Below, piece by piece: positions 14,359 to 22,174 of a stretch of DNA of 64,000 nucleotides; position 1 is the stretch's first letter, and each line of letters begins with the position of its first letter. The notes below the pieces were generated by a model. That model was not told where the DNA came from, did no database searches, and was given only the letters and a program-made list of their open reading frames with translations. Origin of the DNA: Pseudonocardia sp. HH130630-07 (GTDB lineage: Bacteria > Actinomycetota > Actinomycetes > Mycobacteriales > Pseudonocardiaceae); NCBI RefSeq assembly GCF_001698125.1, contig NZ_CP013854.1, positions 744,001 to 808,000 on the forward strand, read 5' to 3'. The position numbers and the translations under genes were made by a program.

Positions 14359-15797
14359 GCGGCCCCCCGATCCGAGCCGTCCTCGTCGTCGTGCAGGTCG
14401 ATGACCGTCGCGTCCGGTGCCGGGGTGCAGCGCTGCACGAGTTCGGTGATGTCGTCGTCGGAGACGAACGCCGCCCGGAACCGCACCGGCAGCCGGGTGC
14501 TGACGTCGACGACGAACCCGATCCCGGCGTGGCGGGCGTCGGCGGGGATCTCATCCGCGCGGGCACCCCGGTCGCGGGCACCGTCTCCGAGGACCATGTC
14601 GACGTGGCTGGCGCTGGTGACGCCGAGGCAGATCCGCTGGGTGAACAGCTCCCGGATGTCGAGGACGTCCTTGGAGGGCTCCTGCAGGTAGCCGTGGACG
14701 CTGAACAGTGACGCCCGACCCTGGGTCATCACCTCGGCCAGCAGCCGCAGGGCGTCGCGGACCAGGGAGCGGTCACCGTAGGCGGTGAGCATCGCCATCT
14801 CGTCGATGATCAGCAGTTCCACCGGCGTCGCGGCGCTGGGGGTGGCGGCGCGGATGCCGTGATCGCGCATGTCGTCCTGGCGGTCGCGCATCGCGTCGCG
14901 GAACTCGGTCAGCAGCTCCAACGCTTGGGCGCCGGTGGTGGCGTAGCGGTGGAACAGTGGTGCGCCCTGCTCGGTCTCCACTCCGCCCTTGAGGTCGATC
15001 ATCCAGACCCGCACCACGCCGTCGCGCAGGCACGGGCCGACGCCGCGCAGGGTCGACCACAGCAGTGAGCCCTTGCCCGATCCGGATGCGCCGGCCACGA
15101 GCCGGTGCCCTCCGATCACCGGGGCGGTGAACGGTTCCCCGCGCTCGTTGTCCCCGATCTCGACCGCGCTCAGGTCGACGTCGCCTGTGTCGGCGGGGAT
15201 CTCGGGGGCGGGGATGGTGCGGGTGAACGGCAACTCCCACTCGATGACGATCGCCACCACGCCCGGCGAGTGACGGGTGATCGACACCCGGTGCGCGATC
15301 AGCGCTTCGTACAGCACCGGTGCGTGTTCCTGCCAGAACGTGACGTCCTGGCCGCGGACCATCCGCACGAACACCGTGTCGATCACCGGGGAGTACGAGC
15401 GCACCCGCAGGACCCGCGGGATGAGGTGCTCCCCGGTCTGGCGGTGCTCGCGGGTCAGGCCGACGTCGGTCATCAGCCGGGTCCAGCGCGCACCGCGGTA
15501 GGTCGTCCAGCGCCGCCAGGTCGCCCGCAGCCACGGAGCCGCCCACCGGTCGAAACTCGCCGGATGGGCATGCCACCACGCCGTCACACCGGCGCCGCCG
15601 ACAGCCAGGCTGACCGTCGACCAGAGTGGGCCGAGGACGAGGATCAGGCCGAGCCCGAGCAGGGCGACGGCCGGGAAGCCCGGGTGGCGGCCCAGCCACA
15701 ACACGGCGGCCAGTTCACGACCGTTGGGCCGGGTCGTTCGCGTGACGTGACGTGCCGGGCCGTTGGCCACGGTCGCGCCGTGAGTACGCTTGTTCAC
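14355..15797 (-). CDS. FtsK/SpoIIIE-type DNA translocase (TraB-like transfer protein)
   Basis: A 480-residue protein. The N-terminus has two membrane helices (AVALLGLGLILVLGPLW and SLAVGGAGVTAWW). The motor domain has a Walker A motif LVAGASGSGKGSLLW at about residue 225 and Walker B ELLIIDEMAML. It matches single-protein conjugation systems of mycelial actinobacteria, in which a hexameric TraB pumps double-stranded DNA between cells. GTG start; it follows a hairpin of about 50 bp. Confidence 0.92.
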   Translation of the reverse strand: MNKRTHGATVANGPARHVTRTTRPNGRELAAVLWLGRHPGFPAVALLGLGLILVLGPLWSTVSLAVGGAGVTAWWHAHPASFDRWAAPWLRATWRRWTTYRGARWTRLMTDVGLTREHRQTGEHLIPRVLRVRSYSPVIDTVFVRMVRGQDVTFWQEHAPVLYEALIAHRVSITRHSPGVVAIVIEWELPFTRTIPAPEIPADTGDVDLSAVEIGDNERGEPFTAPVIGGHRLVAGASGSGKGSLLWSTLRGVGPCLRDGVVRVWMIDLKGGVETEQGAPLFHRYATTGAQALELLTEFRDAMRDRQDDMRDHGIRAATPSAATPVELLIIDEMAMLTAYGDRSLVRDALRLLAEVMTQGRASLFSVHGYLQEPSKDVLDIRELFTQRICLGVTSASHVDMVLGDGARDRGARADEIPADARHAGIGFVVDVSTRLPVRFRAAFVSDDDITELVQRCTPAPDATVIDLHDDEDGSDRGAA

Positions 15798-15836
15798 TGC
15801 TACCAGTCCTTCGCCAGATGTGTCGGAATCGGTAGC

Positions 15837-15887
15837 GGGGCGCCCGTCGAATGGTTTCCGCCAAGAATCACGCTCGGCGGGCGCCCC
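15837..15887 (-). terminator. Hairpin upstream of the tra gene
   Basis: GGGGCGCCCG and CGGGCGCCCC form a perfect 10-bp stem around a 31-nt loop in the 100-bp gap between the 63-residue protein gene and tra. It may attenuate transcription between the two halves of the element operon. Confidence 0.5.
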
Positions 15888-15901
15888 ACCACCACAGGGC
15901 A

Positions 15902-16093
15902 CTACTTCTTCTGTTCGCGCAGCACGCCGCGGGAGGCGTCGAGCTGAACGGTCAGCACCGCGACATCGCGGGCCAACTGGTCGTGGGTGTTCTTGAACCC
16001 ACCCGTCCGATACGGGATACCGTTCAGGGCGCGCTTGAGGTCGCGCATCGCCATGTCGAGGTACTCCACGGTCTGATCCACTGCCTTGGACAT
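15902..16093 (-). CDS. AICE small hypothetical protein
   Basis: A 63-residue, charged and probably helical protein (starts MSKAVDQTVEYLDMAMRD, ends SRGVLREQKK). No family recognised. It abuts the next gene upstream (its ATG follows the stop directly) and reads with the AICE operon. The heptad-like spacing of Leu, Val and Met suggests a short coiled coil. Confidence 0.6.
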   Translation of the reverse strand: MSKAVDQTVEYLDMAMRDLKRALNGIPYRTGGFKNTHDQLARDVAVLTVQLDASRGVLREQKK

Positions 16094-16444
16094 CTACTTC
16101 CTCCACTCCCGTGAGATCAGCTCCGCTTCCCACTTCTTCGCCGCCGTGGTGATCACCTCAAGCGACCGGTTCGCCTTCTTCGCCGAGGACGCCATCTCCT
16201 CGCCCGACACCCGACCCATCGCCGCGGTCGCGGTGTGGCCGGCCTTCGCCGAGACGCCCTTACCGGCCTTGTTCTTCGCCTTGCCCTGCTCGTCACGGGC
16301 CTTCGCGGCGAGTTGCTGGGCGTCGTAGACGGCGTCACCCACGACCTGTAGGGCCCGCCAGAACTCGCCGTACTTGCGCAGCGCGCGCCGGTTGACCTTC
16401 GGCAACGTCGTGATCCGGTCCCGCGGACCCAGGCTCAGAGCCAC
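16094..16444 (-). CDS. AICE basic helical hypothetical protein
   Basis: A 116-residue Lys/Ala-rich protein, with ARDEQGKAKNKAGKGVSAKA in the centre and ITTAAKKWEAELISREWRK at the end. High positive charge suggests nucleic-acid or envelope contact, but no domain is recognised. The GTG start is the first in frame after the neighbouring gene stop. It is one of four small unknown genes between the SCO3933-like gene and tra. Confidence 0.55.
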   Translation of the reverse strand: MALSLGPRDRITTLPKVNRRALRKYGEFWRALQVVGDAVYDAQQLAAKARDEQGKAKNKAGKGVSAKAGHTATAAMGRVSGEEMASSAKKANRSLEVITTAAKKWEAELISREWRK

Positions 16445-16448
16445 CGGT

Positions 16449-16625
16449 TCACACCCCCTTCCGGATCGCGATCTGCGCCAGCCGCAGCCCCTCGGCGACA
16501 CCGGCGCGCCACGCCTGCTCGGTGGCGATCTCGGCGCCGACGGTGCGGATCCAGTCCTTGCGCTCCCGCTCGATCCGCCGCACCAACCGGCCCACCCCGG
16601 TGGTCGCCCTGGTCCTCGTCGTCAC
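16449..16625 (-). CDS. AICE small basic hypothetical protein
   Basis: A 58-residue protein (VTTRTRATTGVGRLVRRIER, ending RLAQIAIRKGV) rich in Arg. The GTG overlaps the upstream gene stop by 4 nt, which fixes the start; a GTG two codons earlier is possible. No family recognised. Confidence 0.55.
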   Translation of the reverse strand: MTTRTRATTGVGRLVRRIERERKDWIRTVGAEIATEQAWRAGVAEGLRLAQIAIRKGV

Positions 16626-16894
16626 ACCCACTGCTCCGTCCTCCCACTCACTGCCGCCACTGCCTGTGTCGCCGTCTCGGTCGCTGCCTGTGTCGCTGTC
16701 TCGGTGCGGGTCTCGCCCTCGCCGAAACAATTCGGGCACCGCCCGGTCGCCGAACACCTCTCGCACTCGATCCCGCCGACGGAATCGCCATAGCCGTCAC
16801 ACGCATCACACGCCCGGCTCCCGCTGCATTCACTACAGATCACCGGCATCACCACCCGATTTTGGGACACACCTGTCCTGTCTGAGTCATTCAT
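16622..16894 (-). CDS. AICE Cys-rich zinc-ribbon-like protein
   Basis: A 90-residue protein with at least four CxxC pairs (CSECSGSRACDACDG, then ECERCSATGRCPNCFGEG) arranged like the DnaJ Cys-rich domain, followed by an Ala/Thr repeat tail (ATQAATETATQAVAA). It probably binds two zinc ions. Such proteins are common but uncharacterised in AICEs. A GTGA overlap couples it to the next gene. Confidence 0.65.
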   Translation of the reverse strand: MNDSDRTGVSQNRVVMPVICSECSGSRACDACDGYGDSVGGIECERCSATGRCPNCFGEGETRTETATQAATETATQAVAAVSGRTEQWV

Positions 16895-16964
16895 CGGATT
16901 CCGGAGAATGCATGTCCGGAGCGCGAAAACGCTGCGCTATCTGATCTCGGCGCAGCGCTACGGG

Positions 16965-17357
16965 CTACTCGCCCTCGCCGTCCTTACCCCGACGGGCCGG
17001 AGCGGGGTGCATCGGGCGCAGCGCCTTCGCCTTGAACGCGACCCCCGAGATCGTCCGGCCATCCCCGGAGTCGATCGAGTACGGGTTGATCCGCGGCTCC
17101 ACCAGCGCGACCCGCGCATCCTCCGGGAACCCCTCCCCGGGATCGGTCTCCAAGGTCACCTTGATCTCCTCGCCCTTCGGCGCCCGCTGACCCGGCTGCA
17201 CCTGCAGCTTGGCGAACACCGACACCACGAACTGCATCACCCCGTCCCGATCGGTCACCGGGACCTCCGCGCCGTTCGCGTCCTGCCGAACCTTCGGCGC
17301 GGGCGGCTCCACCACCGTTATCTTGTAGCCGTCCAGCACCACCGGGATGTCACGCAT
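16965..17357 (-). CDS. SCO3933-like AICE regulatory protein
   Basis: A 130-residue soluble protein beginning MRDIPVVLDGYKITVV with a central QFVVSVFAKLQVQPGQRAP and ending in a basic/acidic tail. It resembles the SCO3933 family found first in the transfer operon of many AICEs. The precise role is not known. It is the first gene behind the operator-bearing promoter and has AAGGAGGTCA upstream of the ATG. Confidence 0.7.
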   Translation of the reverse strand: MRDIPVVLDGYKITVVEPPAPKVRQDANGAEVPVTDRDGVMQFVVSVFAKLQVQPGQRAPKGEEIKVTLETDPGEGFPEDARVALVEPRINPYSIDSGDGRTISGVAFKAKALRPMHPAPARRGKDGEGE

Positions 17358-17411
17358 GCCTGACCTCCTTATTGACTACCCCTTGACTGGACGTCTAGGG
17401 GAGTGATTACG

Positions 17412-17440
17412 ACGGTAGCGCACGTCTAGACGAGTTGCAA
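17412..17440 (-). promoter_or_regulatory. Promoter of the AICE operon with overlapping GntR operator
   Basis: Leftward, TTGCAA and TACCGT are 17 bp apart. The palindrome CGTCTAGACG and the extended CGTCTAGACGAGT lie in the spacer. A second half-site GACGTCTAG occurs at 17390-17398. A related 13-mer, TGTCTACACGAGT, lies upstream of the GntR gene, so the element repressor probably controls both. Confidence 0.6.
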
Positions 17441-17471
17441 CGACCAGTTTGTCGGACCGGATCTATGCAGC

Positions 17472-18248
17472 TCAGCGGGCCGGAATCTCGTACTCAAGGA
17501 CGTACGCGGGCGCGGCCTTGACGGTGTCGCAGACCTCGACCGGCCTGCCGGTCGTGTCGTAGGCCGTGCGCACGACGACCAGTACTGGAACCCCGTCCGG
17601 CAGTGCGAGGTGGCCCCGTTCGACGGAGGTCGGCATCCGTGCGGTCACCTCTTCCACGAAGTGGTCGAGGAGGTGACCTGCGTCCTCTAGGCGTGCGTAG
17701 ATGCCGCCTGGCCCCGTGTTCGCTTCCAGGATCGCCGTGCCCTCAGCGATCGTCAGCGGTACGAACGACGTTGCGACCTCGATGGGTCGGTCGTCAGCCA
17801 GGTACCGCCGGGAGCGGACGGCAACTCGTTCGTCTTCCGAGAGGCGCAGCCGCTCGCGTACGTCGGCCGGGGGAGCGGCTTCGGTGATCTCGATCTGGTC
17901 GACAGACGGGCGCACCCCTGCCTTGTCTGCTTCCGCGAGGAACGCAGCCTGGCCAGCGTCACGATGCTTACGTGCGAACCGGTCGGACGCGAGTCGCCGG
18001 ACAGGGGCAGGCATCCGGACGAACACACCACGACCGTGCTCCGCGACCACGCGCCCCTCGGTGCGTAGCTCCTGGATCGCTTGTCGGGCCGTCATCCGGG
18101 CAACGGAGTAGTGGCGGGTCAGCTCAGCTTCCGACGGCAGACGGTCCCCAGCGGTCAGCTCACCGCGGTCGATGGCCGCCCGCAGGTGATCTGCGATCTG
18201 GCGATACGGCGGCCGATCGTTGCTCCGGTCGATCTCTCCGAGCTGCAC
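17472..18248 (-). CDS. GntR/HutC-family repressor (KorSA-like)
   Basis: A 258-residue regulator: N-terminal GntR winged helix (RPPYRQIADHLRAAIDRGEL, GDRLPSEAELTRHYSVARMT) and a C-terminal UTRA ligand-binding domain (GIYARLEDAGHLLDHFVEEV, YDTTGRPVEVCDTV). Location next to a NUDIX gene at the end of an AICE is as for KorSA of pSAM2, which represses activation of replication and transfer. GGAGGG lies 7 nt before the GTG. Confidence 0.9.
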   Translation of the reverse strand: MQLGEIDRSNDRPPYRQIADHLRAAIDRGELTAGDRLPSEAELTRHYSVARMTARQAIQELRTEGRVVAEHGRGVFVRMPAPVRRLASDRFARKHRDAGQAAFLAEADKAGVRPSVDQIEITEAAPPADVRERLRLSEDERVAVRSRRYLADDRPIEVATSFVPLTIAEGTAILEANTGPGGIYARLEDAGHLLDHFVEEVTARMPTSVERGHLALPDGVPVLVVVRTAYDTTGRPVEVCDTVKAAPAYVLEYEIPAR

Positions 18249-18259
18249 GAAGTCCCTCC

Positions 18260-18283
18260 ACTTGTGTACTCGTGTAGACAAGT
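18260..18283. promoter_or_regulatory. Operator between GntR and NUDIX genes
   Basis: ACTTGTGTACTCGTGTAGAC is followed by AAGT, with ACTTGT and ACAAGT as inverted arms. On the other strand it contains TGTCTACACGAGT, which matches 11 of 13 bases of the operator in the AICE promoter. It lies in the 76-bp divergent gap, so it probably serves autoregulation. Confidence 0.55.
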
Positions 18284-18324
18284 CGGTAGCGTAGCGTCTG
18301 CCGTCAACCGAGGAGGTGAGCGCC

Positions 18325-18753
18325 ATGGCCGGCACGCCGCAGCACTCCGTCAGCGTCGCAGGGATCGTGGTGCGGGAGGACGGACGCGTCCTCGCCATCC
18401 AGCGGCGCGACAACGCCCACTGGGAGCCGCCGGGCGGCGTCTTGGAGTTGGCGGAGACCTTCGAGCAGGGTGTGTGCCGAGAGGTCGCCGAGGAAACCGG
18501 CATCCGAGTCGAGGCCGAGCGGCTGACGGGCGCCTACAAGAACCTTCCTCGTGGCGTCGTCGCGTTGGTGTTCCGCTGCCGAGTCCTCGGCGGCGAGCCC
18601 ACCGCGACTGACGAGTCCCTCCGAGTGGACTGGCTGACCCCCGACGAAGTTCGCGAGTACATGGACCCCGCCTACGCCGTACGCGTCCTCGATGCGCTCA
18701 CAGACACGCCCGCGTCCCGGGCTCACGACGGAGTTCAGCTCGTCGCGACCTAG
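18325..18753 (+). CDS. NUDIX hydrolase of the AICE
   Basis: A 142-residue NUDIX protein. The Nudix box GX5EX7REUXEEXGU is complete: GGVLELAETFEQGVCREVAE, then ETGI. It would hydrolyse a nucleoside diphosphate linked to another group; in pSAM2-type elements the cognate gene (pra) activates replication genes. The ATG is 8 nt after AGGAGG. The stop TAG falls at the junction with the IS, and the joined pre-insertion sequence also gives TAG, so the protein is intact. Confidence 0.92.
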   Translation: MAGTPQHSVSVAGIVVREDGRVLAIQRRDNAHWEPPGGVLELAETFEQGVCREVAEETGIRVEAERLTGAYKNLPRGVVALVFRCRVLGGEPTATDESLRVDWLTPDEVREYMDPAYAVRVLDALTDTPASRAHDGVQLVAT

Positions 18754-19647
18754 GGTGTGTCTCCCAATGCGCGGAGCCAGGTGACGATCGCCTTCAGGAC
18801 GGCGCCGCCGCGGAAGGTCAGGGCGAGCTTGTCGTAACGGGTGGCCAGCCCGCGCCACTGCTTGACGTGGCAGAACCCGCACTCGACGACGTTGCGGTTT
18901 CGGTAGTCGACCGGATCGAATGCGGGCGGTCGGCCACCGCGTGAGCCCCGTCGTTTGCGGTGTCCCTGCTGGTCAGAGGGCTCCGGAATGACAGCGATGA
19001 TCCGGCGCTCGCGCAGGTGCCGGCGGATCGCGCGTGAGGAGTAGGCCTTGTCCGCGCGCACGCGTTCAGGCCGGGTCCGGGGTCGTCCCGGGCCCGGTCG
19101 GGCGATGCTCAGGTGCGCCATCAGGTGCGGAAACATTGGCGAGTCGCCGCCCTGGCCGGGGCCGAGGAGGACCACCAGCGGGCGGCCGTGCCCGTCAACG
19201 AGCTGGTGGATCTTCGTCGACAGCCCTCCGCGGGACCGTCCCAGCGCGTGATCTGCTGGTTCGGCGAGCAGATTCGTGTAGTTCGATCCGGCCCCCTGTG
19301 TCGCGCTTGAGGGTCGCGGCGTGCTGGTGGGCACGGATGATCGTGGAGTCCACGCTGACCGCCCACCCGAGCACCTCGGCGGCGTCGGCCTCGACCAGAA
19401 GAGCAGCCAGGATGTGGTCCCAGGTGCCGTCGCCGCTGTAGCGGCGGTGCCGCTTCCACAACGTCTGCCACGGCCCGAACTCGGCTGGGACGTCGCGCCA
19501 GGGAAGCCCGCACCGATACCGGTAGATGATCCCCTCGATCACCCGGCGGTCATCGCGGAACGGGCACCCGCGACGACCCTCGGAGGAGGGCAACAGCGGC
19601 GCCAGACGGGCCCACTGGGCATCAGTCAGGACAGCGGTACGCGGCAC
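18750..19647 (-). CDS. IS5-family transposase, two overlapping frames (copy 2)
   Basis: As in copy 1, the N-terminal frame (to about 19195) and the C-terminal frame (194 codons to the stop) overlap; the G5 run at 19292-19296 is the likely shift site. DDE residues lie in VSVDSTII, VRADKAYSS and NVVECGFCHV. Compared with copy 1 there is CAG in place of the TAG, so this copy is the better candidate for an active source. The stop codon again uses the target TA. Confidence 0.85.
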
Positions 19648-19694
19648 CGATCAAGCATCGCGCACCCCGCTCCGCCTATCTGGGAGACACGCCC
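18753..19694 (-). mobile_element. IS5-family insertion sequence, copy 2
   Basis: A 942-bp element nearly identical to that at 5525-6466 and in the same orientation, with the same inverted repeats and a TA duplication within CTAG. It separates the NUDIX gene from the SUFU-type gene whose GTG is 3 bp past the right end. The second transposase frame is fully open here. Confidence 0.95.
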
Positions 19695-19697
19695 TAG

Positions 19698-20271
19698 GTG
19701 AGTAACGGCCCCAGTCCAGACAACAAGGCCATCGCACGGGCGGCCGCCGCGGCGTTCGGCGGCACCTGGTCCGTCACCGCGTACGGCGACGAAGGCCGGC
19801 GGACGACGCTCGACCTCTTGTCCGCGACGGAGACGCCGGCCGACGGGCTGACATCGTTCTGCACGATCGGACTCTCGGACCATGCGATCCCCGGCGCGGT
19901 ACGGCCACCCCTCGGTGTCGAGCTCGTCGGGACCAGCGACCGGGCCGAGTTCGGCGCCGTCCTCGCTACCTGCGGGGTTCTTCGTGATCAACGACGGGTG
20001 GGCCCCGGAGCCGGACAACGTGTTCCCCGACGTGGTGCCGGAACACTTCGAGAGCGTCACCACTCCGCACGTCCTCCTCGTTCCGCCCTACCTCTGGACC
20101 GGTCTCGACACCCTCGAGCTGTCCGGTAAGACCGCAGCTTTCGTCATGGCGGTGCCGATCACCGAGCCGGAGCGGCGGTATGTCGACGAGCACGGGGCGG
20201 ACGCCCTCGCCGATCGTCTGGAGGACGCCGACCCTGACATCGTCGATCTCTGGCGGGCATCGATCATCTAG
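19698..20271 (+). pseudogene. SUFU (suppressor-of-fused-like) immunity-type protein, frameshifted
   Basis: The first frame gives MSNGPSPDNKAIARAAAAAF through VELVGTSDRAEFGAVLATCG. The second frame gives FFVINDGWAPEPDNVFPDVV, then TPHVLLVPPYLWTGLDTLEL and DIVDLWRASII. Together they make one SUFU-domain protein of about 190 residues. The frames meet at a G4 run at 19974-19977, where one extra G explains the break. SUFU proteins are common immunity proteins of polymorphic toxin systems. No toxin gene is visible nearby. A sequencing error at the run is possible. Confidence 0.75.
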
Positions 20272-20364
20272 GCAGTGGGTCCGTACGGCAGTCCGCTCCG
20301 GCGCAGGCGCCGACTGCCTCCGCCTGTCCACGGCCGCAGGCCGGCGCATCACCCGAGGACGTCG

Positions 20365-20822
20365 ATGACATCTGGTCCGGAGCACGACAACCCCTCCGGT
20401 TGGCGGCTGCGCGTCATGGCCGCAGCGCTGACGCACGTGACCGGCGAGGTCTCGCCACTCCTTCCGGACGGCGTAACCGCCCAGGCCACCGGCGTGCGGA
20501 TCGCCGTCCGGTCCGCGCGAGGGGCGGAACCGCCACGCGTCGTCGAGATGACCGACGTCGACGTCCCGGCGACGCGGTATCCACCTCCGACGTCCCGGCC
20601 GAGGCCTCGCTCCGGGCGCTCGATGCACTACAGGAGATGGTCATCGACCACCTCCACCGGAGCTGGCCGGACCTCGCCGGGCCGGGCGGGGGCCTGCACC
20701 CGTACGCGCGCCGGGCCGGCGATCACGTGGAGATCGGCTACGTCGACGCCTCCGGAACGGGCCGGATGCTGGCGCCCTTTCCCGTGCCGCCGGAGCCGGA
20801 GCGGACCGTCGCCGCAGGGTGA
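20365..20822 (+). pseudogene. Hypothetical gene with internal frameshift
   Basis: The first frame encodes MTSGPEHDNPSGWRLRVMAA to EPPRVVEMTDVDVP. The continuation is in another frame: DAVSTSDVPAEASLRALDAL, HLHRSWPDLAGPGGGLHPYA, GDHVEIGYVDASGTGRML, ending PERTVAAG. One extra base near 20570-20575 separates them. Restored, the product would be about 152 residues. The family is not recognised. It follows the SUFU gene by 93 bp on the same strand, so the two may have formed an immunity-type operon. Confidence 0.65.
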
Positions 20823-21191
20823 GCCCCGCCGGACACCCGACTTCCGAGACCCTGTGAGCCCCGGCATCCGGCCGGGACTCGCCCGGCTCCCTGGCTAGGA
20901 CTTCATCCAGGCACACGCCCCGGAGAACCTGACGATCTCGCCGTCCTCGACCGTCACGATTCCGGGACCGTTCATGTTCTTGTTGGCGATGACCGCGTCG
21001 AGCGTGCCCGAAGCGTCCCTGGCTCGCTCGTAGTAACAATTCGGGAGAAGTGTCGACCGGTCGGGGCCATCTGTCCTGTACGTGCCCGCCTCGATGTCCA
21101 CACCGACCTCGTATATCCCGTCGGTGAGGGCGCCCTCCGGAACGGACGGCGCCGGCGCCGTCGGGGTGAGCATCCGGCTCGGGAGCACACT

Positions 21192-22174
21192 GAGGTGTTC
21201 TCAGTAGTGGTGGTCGTTCCGCTGCGACACGCCGAGGGAGTGGAGATGTCTAGGACATGGGGCAGGGCCCCGGTAGAGCAGTTGGTCGACCAAGATCAAC
21301 GAACTCTCCGAGGCCCCGCATGTCCGATCCTGTCACCTACACCGCTGTCCTCCCGATCGGGGAGCACACCGTGGCCTACCTGGCTCGGCTTCTGGCCGCT
21401 CAACGCTGTCGCCGCGGTACCCGCCCCCGGCGGCGGGCGTTGACCCCGTTCGCCCAGGCAGTGCTGGTGATCCGCTGGTTCTGCGACGCCACCCGGGTCC
21501 GGCACCTGGCCCGCGACAACGCGATCAGTACCGCGACCACCTATCGCTACCTGCACGAAGGCATCGACGTCCTCGCCAGCGCCGCACCCGGGCTGCACGG
21601 TGCCCTGCTCGCCGCCCGCCTCGCCGGACACACCCACGTTCACCTGGACGGCACCCTGATCGCCACCGACCGCTGCCGCGCGCTCGGCCCCACCGCGGGG
21701 GTCGACCTGTGGTGGTCGGGTAAACACCACCGCCACGGCGGGAACGTCCAGGTCGTGTCCGCCCCGGATGGATGGCCGCTATGGACATCCCCGGGAAGAC
21801 CCGGGCGCGAACACGACGTGACCTGTGCCCGAGCCCACCCCGGTCTGCTCGAAGACCTCGATCACTGGATCGATGATGACCACGCCGCGCTGGGCGATCT
21901 CGGCTACGAAGGTGAGGCCCACCGACTCACCGTGCCGATCAAACCCATCCCCGCCGGCGGCCGAACAGTCGATCAGCGCACCGTCAACAGCCTGCACTCA
22001 GCCACCCGAGCACTCGCCGAACGAGCAAACGCCCTGCTCAAGACCACCTTCGCAACGCTACAGCGAGTCACCCTCTGTCCCTGGCGCACCGGCGCGATCA
22101 CCGCAGCCGCGCTCGTGTTACTCCACACCGAATACGACCGCACAACATGATCACCACGCTACTGAGAACACCTC
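21192..22174 (+). mobile_element. IS5-family (ISL2-like) insertion sequence
   Basis: A 983-bp element with terminal repeats GAGGTGTTCTCAGTAG at both ends, inverted, flanked by a 3-bp ACT duplication (21189-21191, 22175-22177). It carries one transposase gene. It interrupts a DUF4190-like gene. Confidence 0.93.
21320..22150 (+). CDS. IS5-family transposase (DDE_Tnp_4 type)
   Basis: A 276-residue transposase with N-terminal helix-turn-helix (RHLARDNAISTATTYRYLHE). The DDE residues are in VHLDGTLIATDR, LGDLGYEGEAHR and ALAERANALLKT. It occupies a single open frame with no defects, so it may be active. A 75-bp leader separates it from the left inverted repeat after a long unexpressed segment. 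Confidence 0.9.
   Translation: MSDPVTYTAVLPIGEHTVAYLARLLAAQRCRRGTRPRRRALTPFAQAVLVIRWFCDATRVRHLARDNAISTATTYRYLHEGIDVLASAAPGLHGALLAARLAGHTHVHLDGTLIATDRCRALGPTAGVDLWWSGKHHRHGGNVQVVSAPDGWPLWTSPGRPGREHDVTCARAHPGLLEDLDHWIDDDHAALGDLGYEGEAHRLTVPIKPIPAGGRTVDQRTVNSLHSATRALAERANALLKTTFATLQRVTLCPWRTGAITAAALVLLHTEYDRTT

Larger units (their letters stand above)
10580..18752. mobile_element. Actinomycete integrative conjugative element (AICE, pSAM2-like)
   Basis: An 8.2-kb block from the tRNA-Gly 3' end holds int, xis, repSA, a TraB/FtsK-type translocase, an SCO3933-like regulatory protein, a KorSA-like GntR repressor and a NUDIX gene, in pSAM2 order. Most genes read leftward with 1- to 4-nt overlaps. The right border is set provisionally at the end of the NUDIX gene because I found no second copy of the tRNA 3' end; the frameshifted genes beyond the IS may also belong to the element. 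Confidence 0.85.

Noticed and set aside
5525-19694. Composite transposon formed by the two IS copies
   Set aside because: Each copy has its own TA duplication at both ends, so they inserted separately; no shared outer duplication supports joint movement.
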